Shown: piece after piece, positions 50,288 to 59,367 of the stretch
Layout of the letters: each line of letters starts with the position of its first letter
Position numbering within the stretch: position 1 is the stretch's first letter
Source of the DNA: Enterocloster bolteae
Lineage (GTDB): Bacteria; Bacillota; Clostridia; Lachnospirales; Lachnospiraceae
Length of the DNA stretch: 64,000 nt
Reading direction: 5' to 3'
Assembly: GCF_002234575.2 (NCBI RefSeq)
Contig: NZ_CP022464.2
Location: 1,612,001 to 1,676,000 of the forward strand
The notes under the pieces: model-generated
Told to the model about the DNA's origin: nothing
The model's input: the letters and a program-made list of their open reading frames with translations, nothing else
Databases searched by the model: none
Program-made: the position numbers and the translations under genes

Positions 50288-51919
50288 ATGAGACTTAAGA
50301 AATGGAAATCATTTTTATGTATATGCACCAGCTGTACCCTGTTGATGAGTATGGCAGCTTCAGCTAATCCGGCTGCCATCACGCCTTTGGAAGAAAGCCA
50401 GGTATCTTCCTTCCAGTCCGGGAACCAGACCTCTGACCAGGGGATGGTATCGTCCCAGGGACCGGGTTCGGAATCCGGAAGTGACGGAGCGGTCATTTCA
50501 TCTGACGGGCCATCCTCATCAGGAAGTCCGTCCCCGTCAGGAAGCCCGTCCTCGTCAGGAAGCCCGTCCACCTCAGGGAGCCCGTCCCCGTCAGGAAGCC
50601 CGTCCACCTCAGGGAGTCCTTCCACGTCAGGAACCCCCTCCCCGTCAGAAAGCCCCTCTTTATTGGGAAGTCCGTCGCAGAATCCGTCAGCCAGCCAGGC
50701 TGCCGGGACCTTTGACCAGACGGCCGCAGCTTCCGTGCAGAAGCCGGAGATAGCTTCGGAGGGAGCCGTGCTCATGGATGCTGCCACGGGAACCGTCCTG
50801 TTTTCCAAGAACGGGGACAAACAGTTCTATCCGGCAAGTATCACCAAGCTGATGACAGCCCTGCTGGTGGCGGAGAACTGCAGTCTGGATGACAAGGTCA
50901 CATTTTCAGCAACAGCTACCACGAACCTGGAAGCGGGCGCTGTATCCATCAATATGACGGCAGGGGATGTGATGACTGTGCGCCAGTGTCTTTATGCCCT
51001 GCTTCTCAAATCAGCCAATGAAGTGGGAAATGCCCTTGCGGAACATGTGGCTGGCAGCAATGCCAAATTTGCGGAGATGATGAACGCCAAGGCAGCGGCC
51101 CTGGGGTGTACCAATACACATTTTACAAATCCTCACGGCCTCAATGACTCCAATCATTACACCACACCCCATGATATGGCTCTGATTGCAAGGGCGGCGT
51201 TTCAGAATGATGTGGTGAAGACGGTGGCGTCCACGCGCACGTATACGCTGCCTGCTACCATAAAGAATTCTTCCGGGCTTACCGTGACCATTGGACACAA
51301 GATGCTGAACCCCAACGATGCCAGGTATTATCCGGGCGTTATCGGAGGAAAGACCGGTTATACGTCCAAAGCGGGAAATACCCTGGTGACAGCAGTGGAG
51401 AAGGACGGAGTCAGATTGATTGCCGTTATTATGAAAAGCAAATCGACTCATTATACGGATACGAAGGCATTGTTCGATTACGGATATGAACTGGTGAAGG
51501 CAGGTGCTTTAAGCGGCAGCGCAGGCAGTACAGGCAGTTCAGATAACGCAGGCACGACAGGCAGTTCTTCCGGCACGGGAAATGCCGGTCCGGGAACATC
51601 CTCAGCCAAGGGCTGGGTACAGGACAGCAATGGATGGTACTATGTGAAGGATAACGGGGCCAAGGCTGCCAATGAGTGGGTTACGGCAGACGGTGTTTCC
51701 TACTGGATTGATTCCAATACATATATGGCCAAGGGATGGCGCCAGGTAAACGGCAAATGGTATTTCCTGCGCTCCAACGGAGCCATGGCCAGGAACCAGT
51801 GGGAAAAGGTGGAAGAAAACGGCCAGTGGTTCTATCTGGGCGCGGACGGCGCCATGCTGACCAACACAACCACGCCGGATGGCTCGCGGGTGGATGAGAG
51901 CGGGGCGTGGGTGCAGTAA
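50288..51919 (+). CDS. D-alanyl-D-alanine carboxypeptidase (PBP5/6 type) with Ser/Pro linker and cell-wall-binding repeats
   Basis: A 543-residue exported enzyme that trims pentapeptides in peptidoglycan. A signal peptide spans residues 1-27. A low-complexity linker (about 60-130) repeats Ser-Pro-Ser-Gly units. The peptidase S11 domain (155-500) has the active-site motifs SITK (Ser184-Lys187), SAN (242-244) and KTG (355-357). Four to five C-terminal CW_binding_1-type repeats (from about 440: GWVQDSNGWYYVKDNG, GWRQVNGKWYFLRSNGAM, QWFYLGADGAM) are like choline-binding modules and would anchor the protein to teichoic acid. All catalytic residues are present. AGAGATATT precedes the ATG. Confidence 0.93.
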   Translation: MRLKKWKSFLCICTSCTLLMSMAASANPAAITPLEESQVSSFQSGNQTSDQGMVSSQGPGSESGSDGAVISSDGPSSSGSPSPSGSPSSSGSPSTSGSPSPSGSPSTSGSPSTSGTPSPSESPSLLGSPSQNPSASQAAGTFDQTAAASVQKPEIASEGAVLMDAATGTVLFSKNGDKQFYPASITKLMTALLVAENCSLDDKVTFSATATTNLEAGAVSINMTAGDVMTVRQCLYALLLKSANEVGNALAEHVAGSNAKFAEMMNAKAAALGCTNTHFTNPHGLNDSNHYTTPHDMALIARAAFQNDVVKTVASTRTYTLPATIKNSSGLTVTIGHKMLNPNDARYYPGVIGGKTGYTSKAGNTLVTAVEKDGVRLIAVIMKSKSTHYTDTKALFDYGYELVKAGALSGSAGSTGSSDNAGTTGSSSGTGNAGPGTSSAKGWVQDSNGWYYVKDNGAKAANEWVTADGVSYWIDSNTYMAKGWRQVNGKWYFLRSNGAMARNQWEKVEENGQWFYLGADGAMLTNTTTPDGSRVDESGAWVQ

Positions 51920-51961
51920 TATCAGTATAGAAAGGATGCTGCGTGTATTGTATTATAAAGC

Positions 51962-51995
51962 GAATCTCCTAAAAGCTGCGGCTTTTGGGAGATTC
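51962..51995 (+). terminator. Terminator after D,D-carboxypeptidase gene
   Basis: GAATCTCCTAAAAGC pairs with GCTTTTGGGAGATTC around TGCG, followed by TTTTTGC. Confidence 0.85.
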
Positions 51996-52091
51996 TTTTT
52001 GCTTTTTGGAGAGCCTGGTTTTGGAATAGATACCCCGGGCTAACGGCTGGTGCTTACGTTTTTGCCGGCCAATTGAAAAAAGCTGTTGCAT

Positions 52092-52120
52092 TTGACAGAA
52101 ACGCACCCTGATATTACAAT
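52092..52120 (+). promoter_or_regulatory. Promoter upstream of DUF3788 gene
   Basis: TTGACA (52092-52097), a 17-bp spacer and TACAAT (52115-52120) form a near-consensus sigma-A promoter, 88 bp before the start codon. Confidence 0.6.
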
Positions 52121-52207
52121 CAAAGAAACATATGCTTATCGCCTTTGGAGCAAAAGAATCGGGCTGATAATCATGGCTTCAGAAAAGGGGATAGAGGGAG
52201 GTTTACC

Positions 52208-52621
52208 ATGTATGAAAGAATGCTTGACAAGCAGAATAAACCGGCATTTGATGATATGGCCGCGTACTGCGGCAAAGGTATGGAGTTGTTTATCCGAATC
52301 AATGAGTGGTTGTCAGATACATGCAGCACTGTGCAGGAGATTACTTTTCCCTATGGGAATAAATATGGCTGGGCTGTTGCCCATAGAAAGAAGAAAAAGC
52401 TGATTTGCAATGTGTTTGCGGAGAATGGCGCCTTTACCGTTATGATTCGGTTGTCAAACGCACAATTTCATTTGGTATATGACCAGGTTGAGAAAGAAAC
52501 TCAGGAATGTATCGACAACAAATACCCTTGTGGTGATGGCGGATGGATCCACTACCGCGTTGCCGGTGAAGCTCATTTCTGTGATATACAAAAATTGCTG
52601 GAAATGAAATGTTTATCATGA
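52208..52621 (+). CDS. DUF3788 family protein
   Basis: A 137-residue cytoplasmic protein. MYERMLDKQNKPAFDDMAAYCGKGMELFIRINEWLSDTCSTVQEITFPYGNKYGWAVAHRKKKKLICNVFAENGAFTVMIRLSNAQFHLVYDQVEKETQECIDNKYPCGDGGWIHYRVAG matches the DUF3788 layout (YGxxYGW, then ICxxFxExGxFxVxxxL and GGWIHYRV). The family's function is not known. ATG 52208 follows GGGAGG; it has its own promoter. Confidence 0.85.
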   Translation: MYERMLDKQNKPAFDDMAAYCGKGMELFIRINEWLSDTCSTVQEITFPYGNKYGWAVAHRKKKKLICNVFAENGAFTVMIRLSNAQFHLVYDQVEKETQECIDNKYPCGDGGWIHYRVAGEAHFCDIQKLLEMKCLS

Positions 52622-52761
52622 ACCATGAGAGCTTCCAGCTGCTAAAGTTAATCTTAATATTCGTAAGATGTAAGAAATAAGAAATAAATACAGGCAGCAG
52701 CCCTGTTATGATAAAAACAGATAAATATATGTGGATTTTATTGGAGAGAGGAGGACTCGCC

Positions 52762-54381
52762 ATGAAGAGAAGCACAATATCTATTCTTATGACAGCAGGT
52801 CTGCTGGCTGTTTTGCTGTCCGGCTGCCGGTTGGGAGGAGGAACGGAGGGAGAGGCAGCGGGCTCTGGAACGAGAGAGAATGTTTCCAAGCCAGTGGCCG
52901 GTACGGCCCAGGAACCGGTGCCGGAATCAAAGGTGAATCAGGAAACGGAGGAGGACGCGCAAGGGAAGCAGGAAACGCAAGGGCAGCAGGAACCGGGAGT
53001 GAACCAGGTGCCCAAATCCCAGGGGCAGGTCTCTGGTCTGCCGTATCAGTTTGCCTCAAAATATGGAATCATTCAATCGGAATATCCGGTATACGAATTG
53101 GATGCTGTAGTTGAATCCAAGCTGCCCCAAAAGGAAAAGACCATATCCCTGACATCTGCCCTCCACCAGAAGCAGGAGCTGCTTGTGAGTATGGTTTTGG
53201 ATGACTATGGGGAAGTACAGAAAATCCCGGCAGGCGGAGAACCTCCCGCAGACAGCCGGTATTTTACGCTAAGTGACGGGACCATGATTGTTTCGGAGAA
53301 ATATCAGGACGAACTTTGGAAATCAGGCGAAGGCCTGTTCCTCACAGGTCCCGGCATTCCGGAAGGCGGAATTAAGCCTGTGGAATCGGTGTATGCTGAC
53401 TATTCGGCTTATTTTGAGGAATATGGGAACATCCGTTATATCATAGAGGCAAGATTTGAGCTCCCATCAGCTCCTGTCTCCGAAGAGCTTTTGTCAGGCT
53501 ATGCGATCTGGCTTTTTGATTTTGAAAAGCCGGTGGAATTTGCCCTGAAAAGTGTGCCTGAATATGGGACGCTGGAGGAACTGGCAAAAGAGGAGAATGG
53601 AAGCATAGATACCCATGACGGTATATCCATTATAAGTATGGGGGAAAAGGTAAAGGAGGGAATCCTGATATCCTGGTATGTGTACAGTGATGAGGGAAGG
53701 CCGTCCATAATTATTGGTTACAAAACGCCGTCCCTGGATACGGACACACCGCCCCTGGATATGCCAACCATATCCGGCAGCGGCAGACAGTATGAAATAA
53801 AGGAGTTGTCTGCCAATCCTTATTGGGACAATATGGGACATTACCGGCTGTCGGATATAAAGCAATACGGACGGCGCCTCAGATGCCTGTTCGATGTTCC
53901 CCAGGAGGAACAGAATGGGTCTTTCCGGATTCATATTCCGGGAATCACGTTTTTGAACAGTGAGGAATCTGAGCCAGTCACCCTGCCTGTCCCGGAGGAC
54001 TATAAAGAATTAGAGGAAACCATTCCGTGGAAAGACGGTTCTGTGCGTATTCTTGGTATTACCAGGATGAAGCCCCAGACAATAGAATCAGAGGACGGAC
54101 AGGGAAATGCCAAAGTGACAGAGAGACCCGCTGTGTACATCGACGTGGAGGCAGTGCATGAAGAGAGGGAGCTGGCGTTAAAGGGACTGCTCTGCCAGAG
54201 AAAGTTAAGATGGGGAAGATGGGAACGTGAACGGTATGATTTTGATGAGAAGGGCGTTCTGAGCGGTTTCCGGATTTTTTATGAGGAAGGCGATACGGAA
54301 GTAACACTGAAATTCCAGGGAGCTGCGTTTTACTGGATCCAGCCGTATGTGATGGAGATAGGGGCAGACAAAATAGCATAA
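52762..54381 (+). CDS. Hypothetical secreted lipoprotein
   Basis: A 539-residue lipoprotein. The signal MKRSTISILMTAGLLAVLLSGC ends in a lipobox with Cys22, followed by a long linker rich in Gln/Glu (NQETEEDAQGKQETQGQQEPGVNQ). The mature region (about 95-539) has many beta-strand-like segments and no motif I recognise. Some features (PYWDNMGHYRLSDIKQYGRRLRC...) recur in lipoproteins of unknown role in Lachnospiraceae. GAGAGGAGG precedes ATG 52762. A terminator follows, so it is transcribed apart from the kinase operon. Confidence 0.7.
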   Translation: MKRSTISILMTAGLLAVLLSGCRLGGGTEGEAAGSGTRENVSKPVAGTAQEPVPESKVNQETEEDAQGKQETQGQQEPGVNQVPKSQGQVSGLPYQFASKYGIIQSEYPVYELDAVVESKLPQKEKTISLTSALHQKQELLVSMVLDDYGEVQKIPAGGEPPADSRYFTLSDGTMIVSEKYQDELWKSGEGLFLTGPGIPEGGIKPVESVYADYSAYFEEYGNIRYIIEARFELPSAPVSEELLSGYAIWLFDFEKPVEFALKSVPEYGTLEELAKEENGSIDTHDGISIISMGEKVKEGILISWYVYSDEGRPSIIIGYKTPSLDTDTPPLDMPTISGSGRQYEIKELSANPYWDNMGHYRLSDIKQYGRRLRCLFDVPQEEQNGSFRIHIPGITFLNSEESEPVTLPVPEDYKELEETIPWKDGSVRILGITRMKPQTIESEDGQGNAKVTERPAVYIDVEAVHEERELALKGLLCQRKLRWGRWERERYDFDEKGVLSGFRIFYEEGDTEVTLKFQGAAFYWIQPYVMEIGADKIA

Positions 54382-54415
54382 GGCAGGTTTATACCTGCCC
54401 CCACACAGGCCCCAG

Positions 54416-54438
54416 CAAGTCAGACTCAGTCTGACTTG
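54416..54438 (+). terminator. Terminator after lipoprotein gene
   Basis: CAAGTCAGACT-C-AGTCTGACTTG is an 11-bp perfect stem with T-rich TTTTTCTTC following. A second small stem (GCAGGTTTATACCTGC, about 54383-54398) precedes it. Confidence 0.85.
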
Positions 54439-54522
54439 TTTTTCTTCTCCTGCCGTTGTAGAATAACCTCAGAAGAAAAATCATCCGGGAAAAATCCCCC
54501 GCAGAAAAGTGAGAAACGATTC

Positions 54523-55926
54523 ATGAAATCCATACGAAAAGAAATGACAAGGAACCATGTGATTCTGCTGCTGGTGGCCTTTATCTTCATAGCATCCAAC
54601 GCCCTTGTGAATGTGGGATCCTCCCGCCGCTACAACGGGCTTTTACAGGATTACCAGCAGGTAAACGGGCTGCTGGCTATCAATAACAGGAGACAGACCT
54701 ACTTTAAGCTGTACAGCAAGAGCCACGACGAGGGGATGCTTAAGCAGTACTACGACGAGTGCGAGCTGTTTGACAGCCAGCTGCGGGGACTGGATGAAAA
54801 GATGCGAAATGACCGGAAGTGCAAGATGATGTACCGGATTGTGGGGCAGGTGGCTGAGCACAGGCGGGAGATGGCAGAGTCCTACATCCGGCCTGACGGG
54901 GACTACTATCCCAGCCTGATGGCTGATTTGGACGAGGTGGATTTGGAGATTGAGCGGTGCCTGAACCAGTTGATGAGCCAGTACCTGGAGTACCTGAACA
55001 CTGCCTTTGCCAGCCACAGCAGAACCCTGGGACTTACAAACAGCATCCTGATCGTGTTTTTCATGGCAGCCAGTCTCTTTGGCATGGTGCTGAACCATCA
55101 GATGAGCACCAGTATCCTGAATTCCATCAAACGGCTGACGGACGCTGCCAGGGAAATTATGAACAATAACCTGGAGGCAGCGGATATCGAGGAGACGCCT
55201 TATGCGGAGCTGAACCAGGTATCCGCCACATTTGACCAGATGAAGCGGCAAATCAGAACCATGATCACGGAATTGCATGAGACACACCAGATGAAGGAAC
55301 GGCTGGCTGAGGCGAAGATCCGGGAGCTGCAGATGCAGATGAATCCCCATTTCCTGTTTAACACCCTGAGCCTGGTAATCCGCAGTATCCAGCTGGGAGA
55401 GCGGGATACCTCCATTCAGCTGGTCAAGGCCATCTCCAAAATACTGCGGAGCAGCATTGAAATCAACACGGTATCCATTCCGCTGGATGCTGAGATTGAG
55501 CTGCTTCAGTCATATCTGTATATACAGAAGCTGCATTTAAAGGGAAGGGTGACCTTCTGTCTGGATGTACGCAAGTCATTTATGGACGAGGATGTGATGA
55601 TTCCTCCGCTGACAATCCAGCCTCTGGTGGAGAACAGTATCCAGCACGGGCTGAAGGACCGGGTGAACGGGGGGAAGGTGGATATACTGATTACCGAGAA
55701 GCCGGATTATATTGAGGCTGTGGTGGCGGACAACGGTGTGGGTTTTCCGGAGGATCCGAGCCAGCCGGCCCGCAGGGATACGCCCATCCCCAAAACTTCC
55801 ATCGGCCTGAAAAATGTGGAGGAACGGTTAAGGCTGTTTTACCGGAAAGAGGATGTGCTGCATATCCAGAGGACGGAGGGAATTACGAAGATTACGCTGA
55901 AGCTTTATAAATCAGACAGGCATTAG
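54523..55926 (+). CDS. YesM-type sensor histidine kinase
   Basis: A 467-residue membrane kinase. Transmembrane helices are at about 11-31 (ILLLVAFIFIASNALVNVG) and about 165-187 (TNSILIVFFMAASLFGMVL), flanking an extracellular helical region of about 130 residues. A HAMP segment (about 190-245) is followed by the His_kinase domain with MNPHFLFNTLSLVIRSIQ (phospho-His), and an ATPase domain with N-box LVENSIQHGLKDR and DNGVGF. It has no dCACHE, so the extracellular helix may contact the DctP-like protein encoded two genes later. ATG 54523 is chosen over the frame start at 54436. First gene of a four-gene operon. Confidence 0.92.
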   Translation: MKSIRKEMTRNHVILLLVAFIFIASNALVNVGSSRRYNGLLQDYQQVNGLLAINNRRQTYFKLYSKSHDEGMLKQYYDECELFDSQLRGLDEKMRNDRKCKMMYRIVGQVAEHRREMAESYIRPDGDYYPSLMADLDEVDLEIERCLNQLMSQYLEYLNTAFASHSRTLGLTNSILIVFFMAASLFGMVLNHQMSTSILNSIKRLTDAAREIMNNNLEAADIEETPYAELNQVSATFDQMKRQIRTMITELHETHQMKERLAEAKIRELQMQMNPHFLFNTLSLVIRSIQLGERDTSIQLVKAISKILRSSIEINTVSIPLDAEIELLQSYLYIQKLHLKGRVTFCLDVRKSFMDEDVMIPPLTIQPLVENSIQHGLKDRVNGGKVDILITEKPDYIEAVVADNGVGFPEDPSQPARRDTPIPKTSIGLKNVEERLRLFYRKEDVLHIQRTEGITKITLKLYKSDRH

Positions 55927-55938
55927 GAGGAAAGGGTT

Positions 55939-57168
55939 ATGTTGCGTGTAATATTGGCAGATGACGAGCAGTACGAGCGGAATTATCTGGAGAAGGTTAT
56001 AAAGGAGAGTTATCCCGGCTTGCTGGAGATTGTCTACAAGGCAGTGGACGGTATGGATTTGATGGAGAAGCTGGAGGAATGCAAGCCCCAGATTGTGCTT
56101 TTAGACATCAAGATGCCCCGGATGAACGGGCTTAAGACAGCAGAGGAGGTGCGCAAAAGGCATCCGGATATCCAGATTGTGCTGATATCCGCTTACAGTG
56201 ATTTCTCCTTTGCCAAACAGGCAATCAAGCTGGGGGTGACGGATTATCTGCTGAAACCCTATTTGGACTCGGAGCTTCGGGAGACACTGGATAAGGTCAT
56301 TGCCAGGGTAAGGGAACGGGAGGATACCTTGTCCATGCTGTCCTATTCCAATTACCTGGTGGAGGATGGAAAGTCAGCCTTTGATTTTTACCGGGATCTG
56401 GAAAAGGATTTGCTGTGGGATGTGTTCTTTGGCCGCAGGGACAGGAATAAACTGGAAAAAGAGTTTGCCATGTGGGGAGTGGGACCGGGGTGGTTTAAGG
56501 TAGTGCTTATTTCCAGTCCGGCCCTGATTAGCATGGGAGGATTTTCCCAGGAGGTGCTGAAAAATTATTTTCACATGGCAGGGGTGACGGTGCTTAACAG
56601 CATCTGGATGGACCAGATGGTGATCTGCCTCTATTCTCAGCAGCAGGATGGGTTTACGGAGCTGACCGGCTGCATTACCCGCGCAAGGGATTACCTGGCA
56701 GAGGAGAGGAAAATCCCGGTGGCCTGCGGTGTCAGCGGCGCTTATGAAGGCATGGAACGGCTGACGGAAGCCTATGGGGAGGCGGCTTCCTTTATCAGGG
56801 AGTATTCTGCGCAGGAGGCTCGCCTTGCCTTTGACAGCATGACGGAGGGCATGAAACGGATCTGCGGCCTGGAGGAACAGATCATCAAATCCCTGTCCCT
56901 GGAGGACCAGGACCTGAGCTGCGAGCTTCTTACGGAGATGATTGAGGAGCTGGAGACCCTTTTAGGGTATCAGGATGTTTCGGTAAAACTGAATTTTGGC
57001 CGCAGCCTGATGACAATTATCCGGGGAATCAACCAGATACCAGGTATACGGGTCAAGACCTCAGAGGCAGCCAGGCGTTTTGAAAAGCTGGGCCAGCTTA
57101 ATTTTAACGGGGATAATTTAAAGTATCATGTAGAGTTTTTTTCGGAAATGAAGATTCAGAGGGAATGA
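55939..57168 (+). CDS. YesN-type response regulator lacking a recognisable AraC domain
   Basis: A 409-residue protein with an N-terminal receiver domain (1-125): DDE at 8-10, phospho-acceptor Asp56 in VLLDIKMPRMNG, Lys in YLLKPYLDSE. A central YesN-like region follows (130-300, LEKDLLWDVFFGRRDRNKLEKEFAMWGVGPGWFKVVLIS). The C-terminal 110 residues (IIKSLSLEDQDLSCELLTEMIEELETLLGYQDVSVKLNFGRSLMTIIRGINQIPG...) do not contain the two HTH motifs of AraC regulators and the protein ends where that domain would begin. It may regulate by protein contact, or be truncated. AGGAGG precedes the ATG. Confidence 0.88.
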   Translation: MLRVILADDEQYERNYLEKVIKESYPGLLEIVYKAVDGMDLMEKLEECKPQIVLLDIKMPRMNGLKTAEEVRKRHPDIQIVLISAYSDFSFAKQAIKLGVTDYLLKPYLDSELRETLDKVIARVREREDTLSMLSYSNYLVEDGKSAFDFYRDLEKDLLWDVFFGRRDRNKLEKEFAMWGVGPGWFKVVLISSPALISMGGFSQEVLKNYFHMAGVTVLNSIWMDQMVICLYSQQQDGFTELTGCITRARDYLAEERKIPVACGVSGAYEGMERLTEAYGEAASFIREYSAQEARLAFDSMTEGMKRICGLEEQIIKSLSLEDQDLSCELLTEMIEELETLLGYQDVSVKLNFGRSLMTIIRGINQIPGIRVKTSEAARRFEKLGQLNFNGDNLKYHVEFFSEMKIQRE

Positions 57169-57227
57169 TGTTCAGGCGGTAATGTTTGTGCAAATTCGGA
57201 AAATGACCGGTCCGGGACAGGAGGAAC

Positions 57228-58250
57228 GTGTTGAAAAAACAGTGGTTGATAGGGGCTGCGGCCGCAGCGCTGATTGCAGGCCTGGCGGGCGGCTACGGTA
57301 TTTTAGAAAATAGGGGGGCTGCGGGTGCGGACAATGAACCGGAGATTGTGCTCTGTTACGGCGAGGTGAATCCGGAAGGCCATGTGCTCACGGATTCGGC
57401 CCAGTACTTTGCCGACCGGGTCAGTGAACTCACCGGCGGCAAGGTCATGGTGGAAATCTATCCTTCCGGACAGCTGGGGGACGATGCGCGCTGTTACCAG
57501 TCCATGGAGATGGGGGCGCTTGATTTGTACCGGGGCAACAGCATGTCCCTGGTGGACAGCGGGAATCCCATGATGTCTGCCCTGGTGCTGCCCTATGTTT
57601 TCCGGGACAGGGAGCACTTCTGGAAGGTTTGCAGCAGTGATTTGGGCAGGGAAATACTGGATAATATCCAGGACTGCACCGGAATGATTGGCCTGGCCTA
57701 TCTGGATGAAGGAGCCAGGAACTTCTTTACCACCGACAGACCGGTGTGCAGGCTGGAGGATATGAAGGGGCTTAAAATCCGGGTCCAGGTGGCGTCCATG
57801 ATGGGCGATACCGTGGAAGCTCTGGGGGCGGAGGCAGTGCCCATTGCTTATGCGGAGCTCTATACGGCTCTGGAGTCAGGGACCATTGACGGGGCGGAGA
57901 ACCCGCCGGTGAGCTATTATTATAATAAGTTTTATAAGGTTGCCCCTTATTATGTGAAGGACAGGCATACCTATACCCCCGGAGTGATTCTGGTGAGCAA
58001 AATAACCTGGAAAAATCTGAAGAAGGAATATCAGGACGCGCTGGTTCAGGCGGCAAAGGAGACCCAGGAGTATAACAGAACGGCCATTGAAGAAGCGGAT
58101 CAGAAGGCTTATGAGGCGCTGGAGAAGGAGGGGGTAACTATCCTTGAGCCGGAGGATCCGCAGGCCTGGAGCCAGGCAATGGAGCCGGTATACCGGAAAT
58201 ACGGCGGGGAATATCTGGACCTGATTGAAAAAATCCGGCAGATACGATAG
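57228..58250 (+). CDS. TRAP transporter substrate-binding protein (DctP family)
   Basis: A 340-residue DctP-type protein. The N-terminal KKQWLIGAAAAALIAGLAGGYGIL is an uncleaved anchor or signal without a lipobox Cys. The core LCYGEVNPEGHVLTDSAQYFADRVSELTGGKVMVEIYPSGQLGDDARCYQSMEMGALDLYRGNS and the ligand Arg region (EGARNFFTTDRPVCRLEDMKGLKIRVQVASMMGDTVEALGAEAVPIAYAELYTALESGTIDGAENP) match the family. GTG 57228 and TTG 57231 are both possible starts after AGGAGG. It has no DctQM next to it; it sits between a two-component system and a ManA gene, and may act as co-sensor for the kinase. Confidence 0.9.
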   Translation: MLKKQWLIGAAAAALIAGLAGGYGILENRGAAGADNEPEIVLCYGEVNPEGHVLTDSAQYFADRVSELTGGKVMVEIYPSGQLGDDARCYQSMEMGALDLYRGNSMSLVDSGNPMMSALVLPYVFRDREHFWKVCSSDLGREILDNIQDCTGMIGLAYLDEGARNFFTTDRPVCRLEDMKGLKIRVQVASMMGDTVEALGAEAVPIAYAELYTALESGTIDGAENPPVSYYYNKFYKVAPYYVKDRHTYTPGVILVSKITWKNLKKEYQDALVQAAKETQEYNRTAIEEADQKAYEALEKEGVTILEPEDPQAWSQAMEPVYRKYGGEYLDLIEKIRQIR

Positions 58251-58281
58251 ACATATACACAATGACAGGAGGAAGGCCGCG

Positions 58282-59367
58282 ATGGCAACAGGACTTATGA
58301 AACTGCCCGAAAACAGGGTACGGAGAAATTACACAGGGGGTGCGGGAATTGACCGGCTCCATGGAAAGGCCCGGCAGGAGGACAACAATATGCCGGAGGA
58401 ATGGGTGGGCTCCATGGTGGAAGCCTCCAATCCGGGAATGGAACCCATTGCACACGAAGGGATGGCTGTGGTGGAGACCGCGGACGGTCCCAGGTTTCTG
58501 CGGGACATAATAGACGATGACCGGGAGTTTTACCTGGGCGCCGCCGGTAGGGAGGGGGGCTGGCGCCTCAGCTTCCTGCTTAAGATTCTGGATTCAGCCA
58601 TGCGGCTTCATGTACAGGCCCACCCTTCCACCCAGTTTGCCAATGAAGTGATGGGAATGCCTTATGGAAAGCTTGAATGCTACTATATTCTCCATGTGAG
58701 GGACGGTATAAGCCCATACATACGTCTGGGATTCCAGCATACGCCCGGAAGAGATGGGTGGAGGGAAATTGTGGAGAAACAGGACAAGGCCCGGATGGAC
58801 GGCTGCTTTGAGAAGATCCCGGTGCAGGTGGGGGAGGTCTGGTATATTCCGGGCGGAATGCCTCATGCCATTGGCGAGGGAATCACTATGCTGGAAATTA
58901 TGGAGCCGTCTGATTTGGTGGTGCGGTGTGAGTTCGAGCGGGAGGGAATCGTTGTGCCGGAGGACGGCCGGTTTATGGGACGGGGGCTGGACTTTTGCCT
59001 GGATATTTTTGATTATACAGAGTATTCCAAAGAAGAAATCATGGAAAAATGCAGGATAGAGCCCCGTGTATTGGAGGCAACAGACGCCTTCCGGCGGGTG
59101 CGGCTGGTGGACGGGACGCTGACCTCCTGCTTCTTTGTGGAAAAACTGGAGGTGAACGGGCCGGCACTGGTGGGGCATAACCGGAAATTCAATCTGGGCG
59201 TGGTGTGTGCCGGAAGCTGCACCATGGAAGAGAGTGGACAGGTGATCCGCCTTAAGGCAGGAGACAGCTTCCTGATTGCAGCCGGGGTAAAAGCGTACCA
59301 AATACGGCCTGAAGGCAGCGTCCAGATGGTGATGGTGTATCCGGGAAAGGATATGGACAAGCTCTAA
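58282..59367 (+). CDS. manA: Class I mannose-6-phosphate isomerase
   Basis: A 361-residue cupin-type enzyme interconverting mannose 6-phosphate and fructose 6-phosphate. The metal and active-site region reads LLKILDSAMRLHVQAHPSTQFA, with GGWRLSFLLKIL and the GEVWYIPGGMPHAIGEGITMLEIMEPSDL stretch, followed by a C-terminal beta domain. The N-terminal EEWVGSMVEASNPG resembles the EXWxGS motif of this family. ATG 58282 has CAGGAGG upstream. Shorter than fungal enzymes, as usual in bacteria. It closes the kinase-regulator-DctP operon and converges with the LacI gene, with 4 bp overlap of stops. Confidence 0.88.
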   Translation: MATGLMKLPENRVRRNYTGGAGIDRLHGKARQEDNNMPEEWVGSMVEASNPGMEPIAHEGMAVVETADGPRFLRDIIDDDREFYLGAAGREGGWRLSFLLKILDSAMRLHVQAHPSTQFANEVMGMPYGKLECYYILHVRDGISPYIRLGFQHTPGRDGWREIVEKQDKARMDGCFEKIPVQVGEVWYIPGGMPHAIGEGITMLEIMEPSDLVVRCEFEREGIVVPEDGRFMGRGLDFCLDIFDYTEYSKEEIMEKCRIEPRVLEATDAFRRVRLVDGTLTSCFFVEKLEVNGPALVGHNRKFNLGVVCAGSCTMEESGQVIRLKAGDSFLIAAGVKAYQIRPEGSVQMVMVYPGKDMDKL

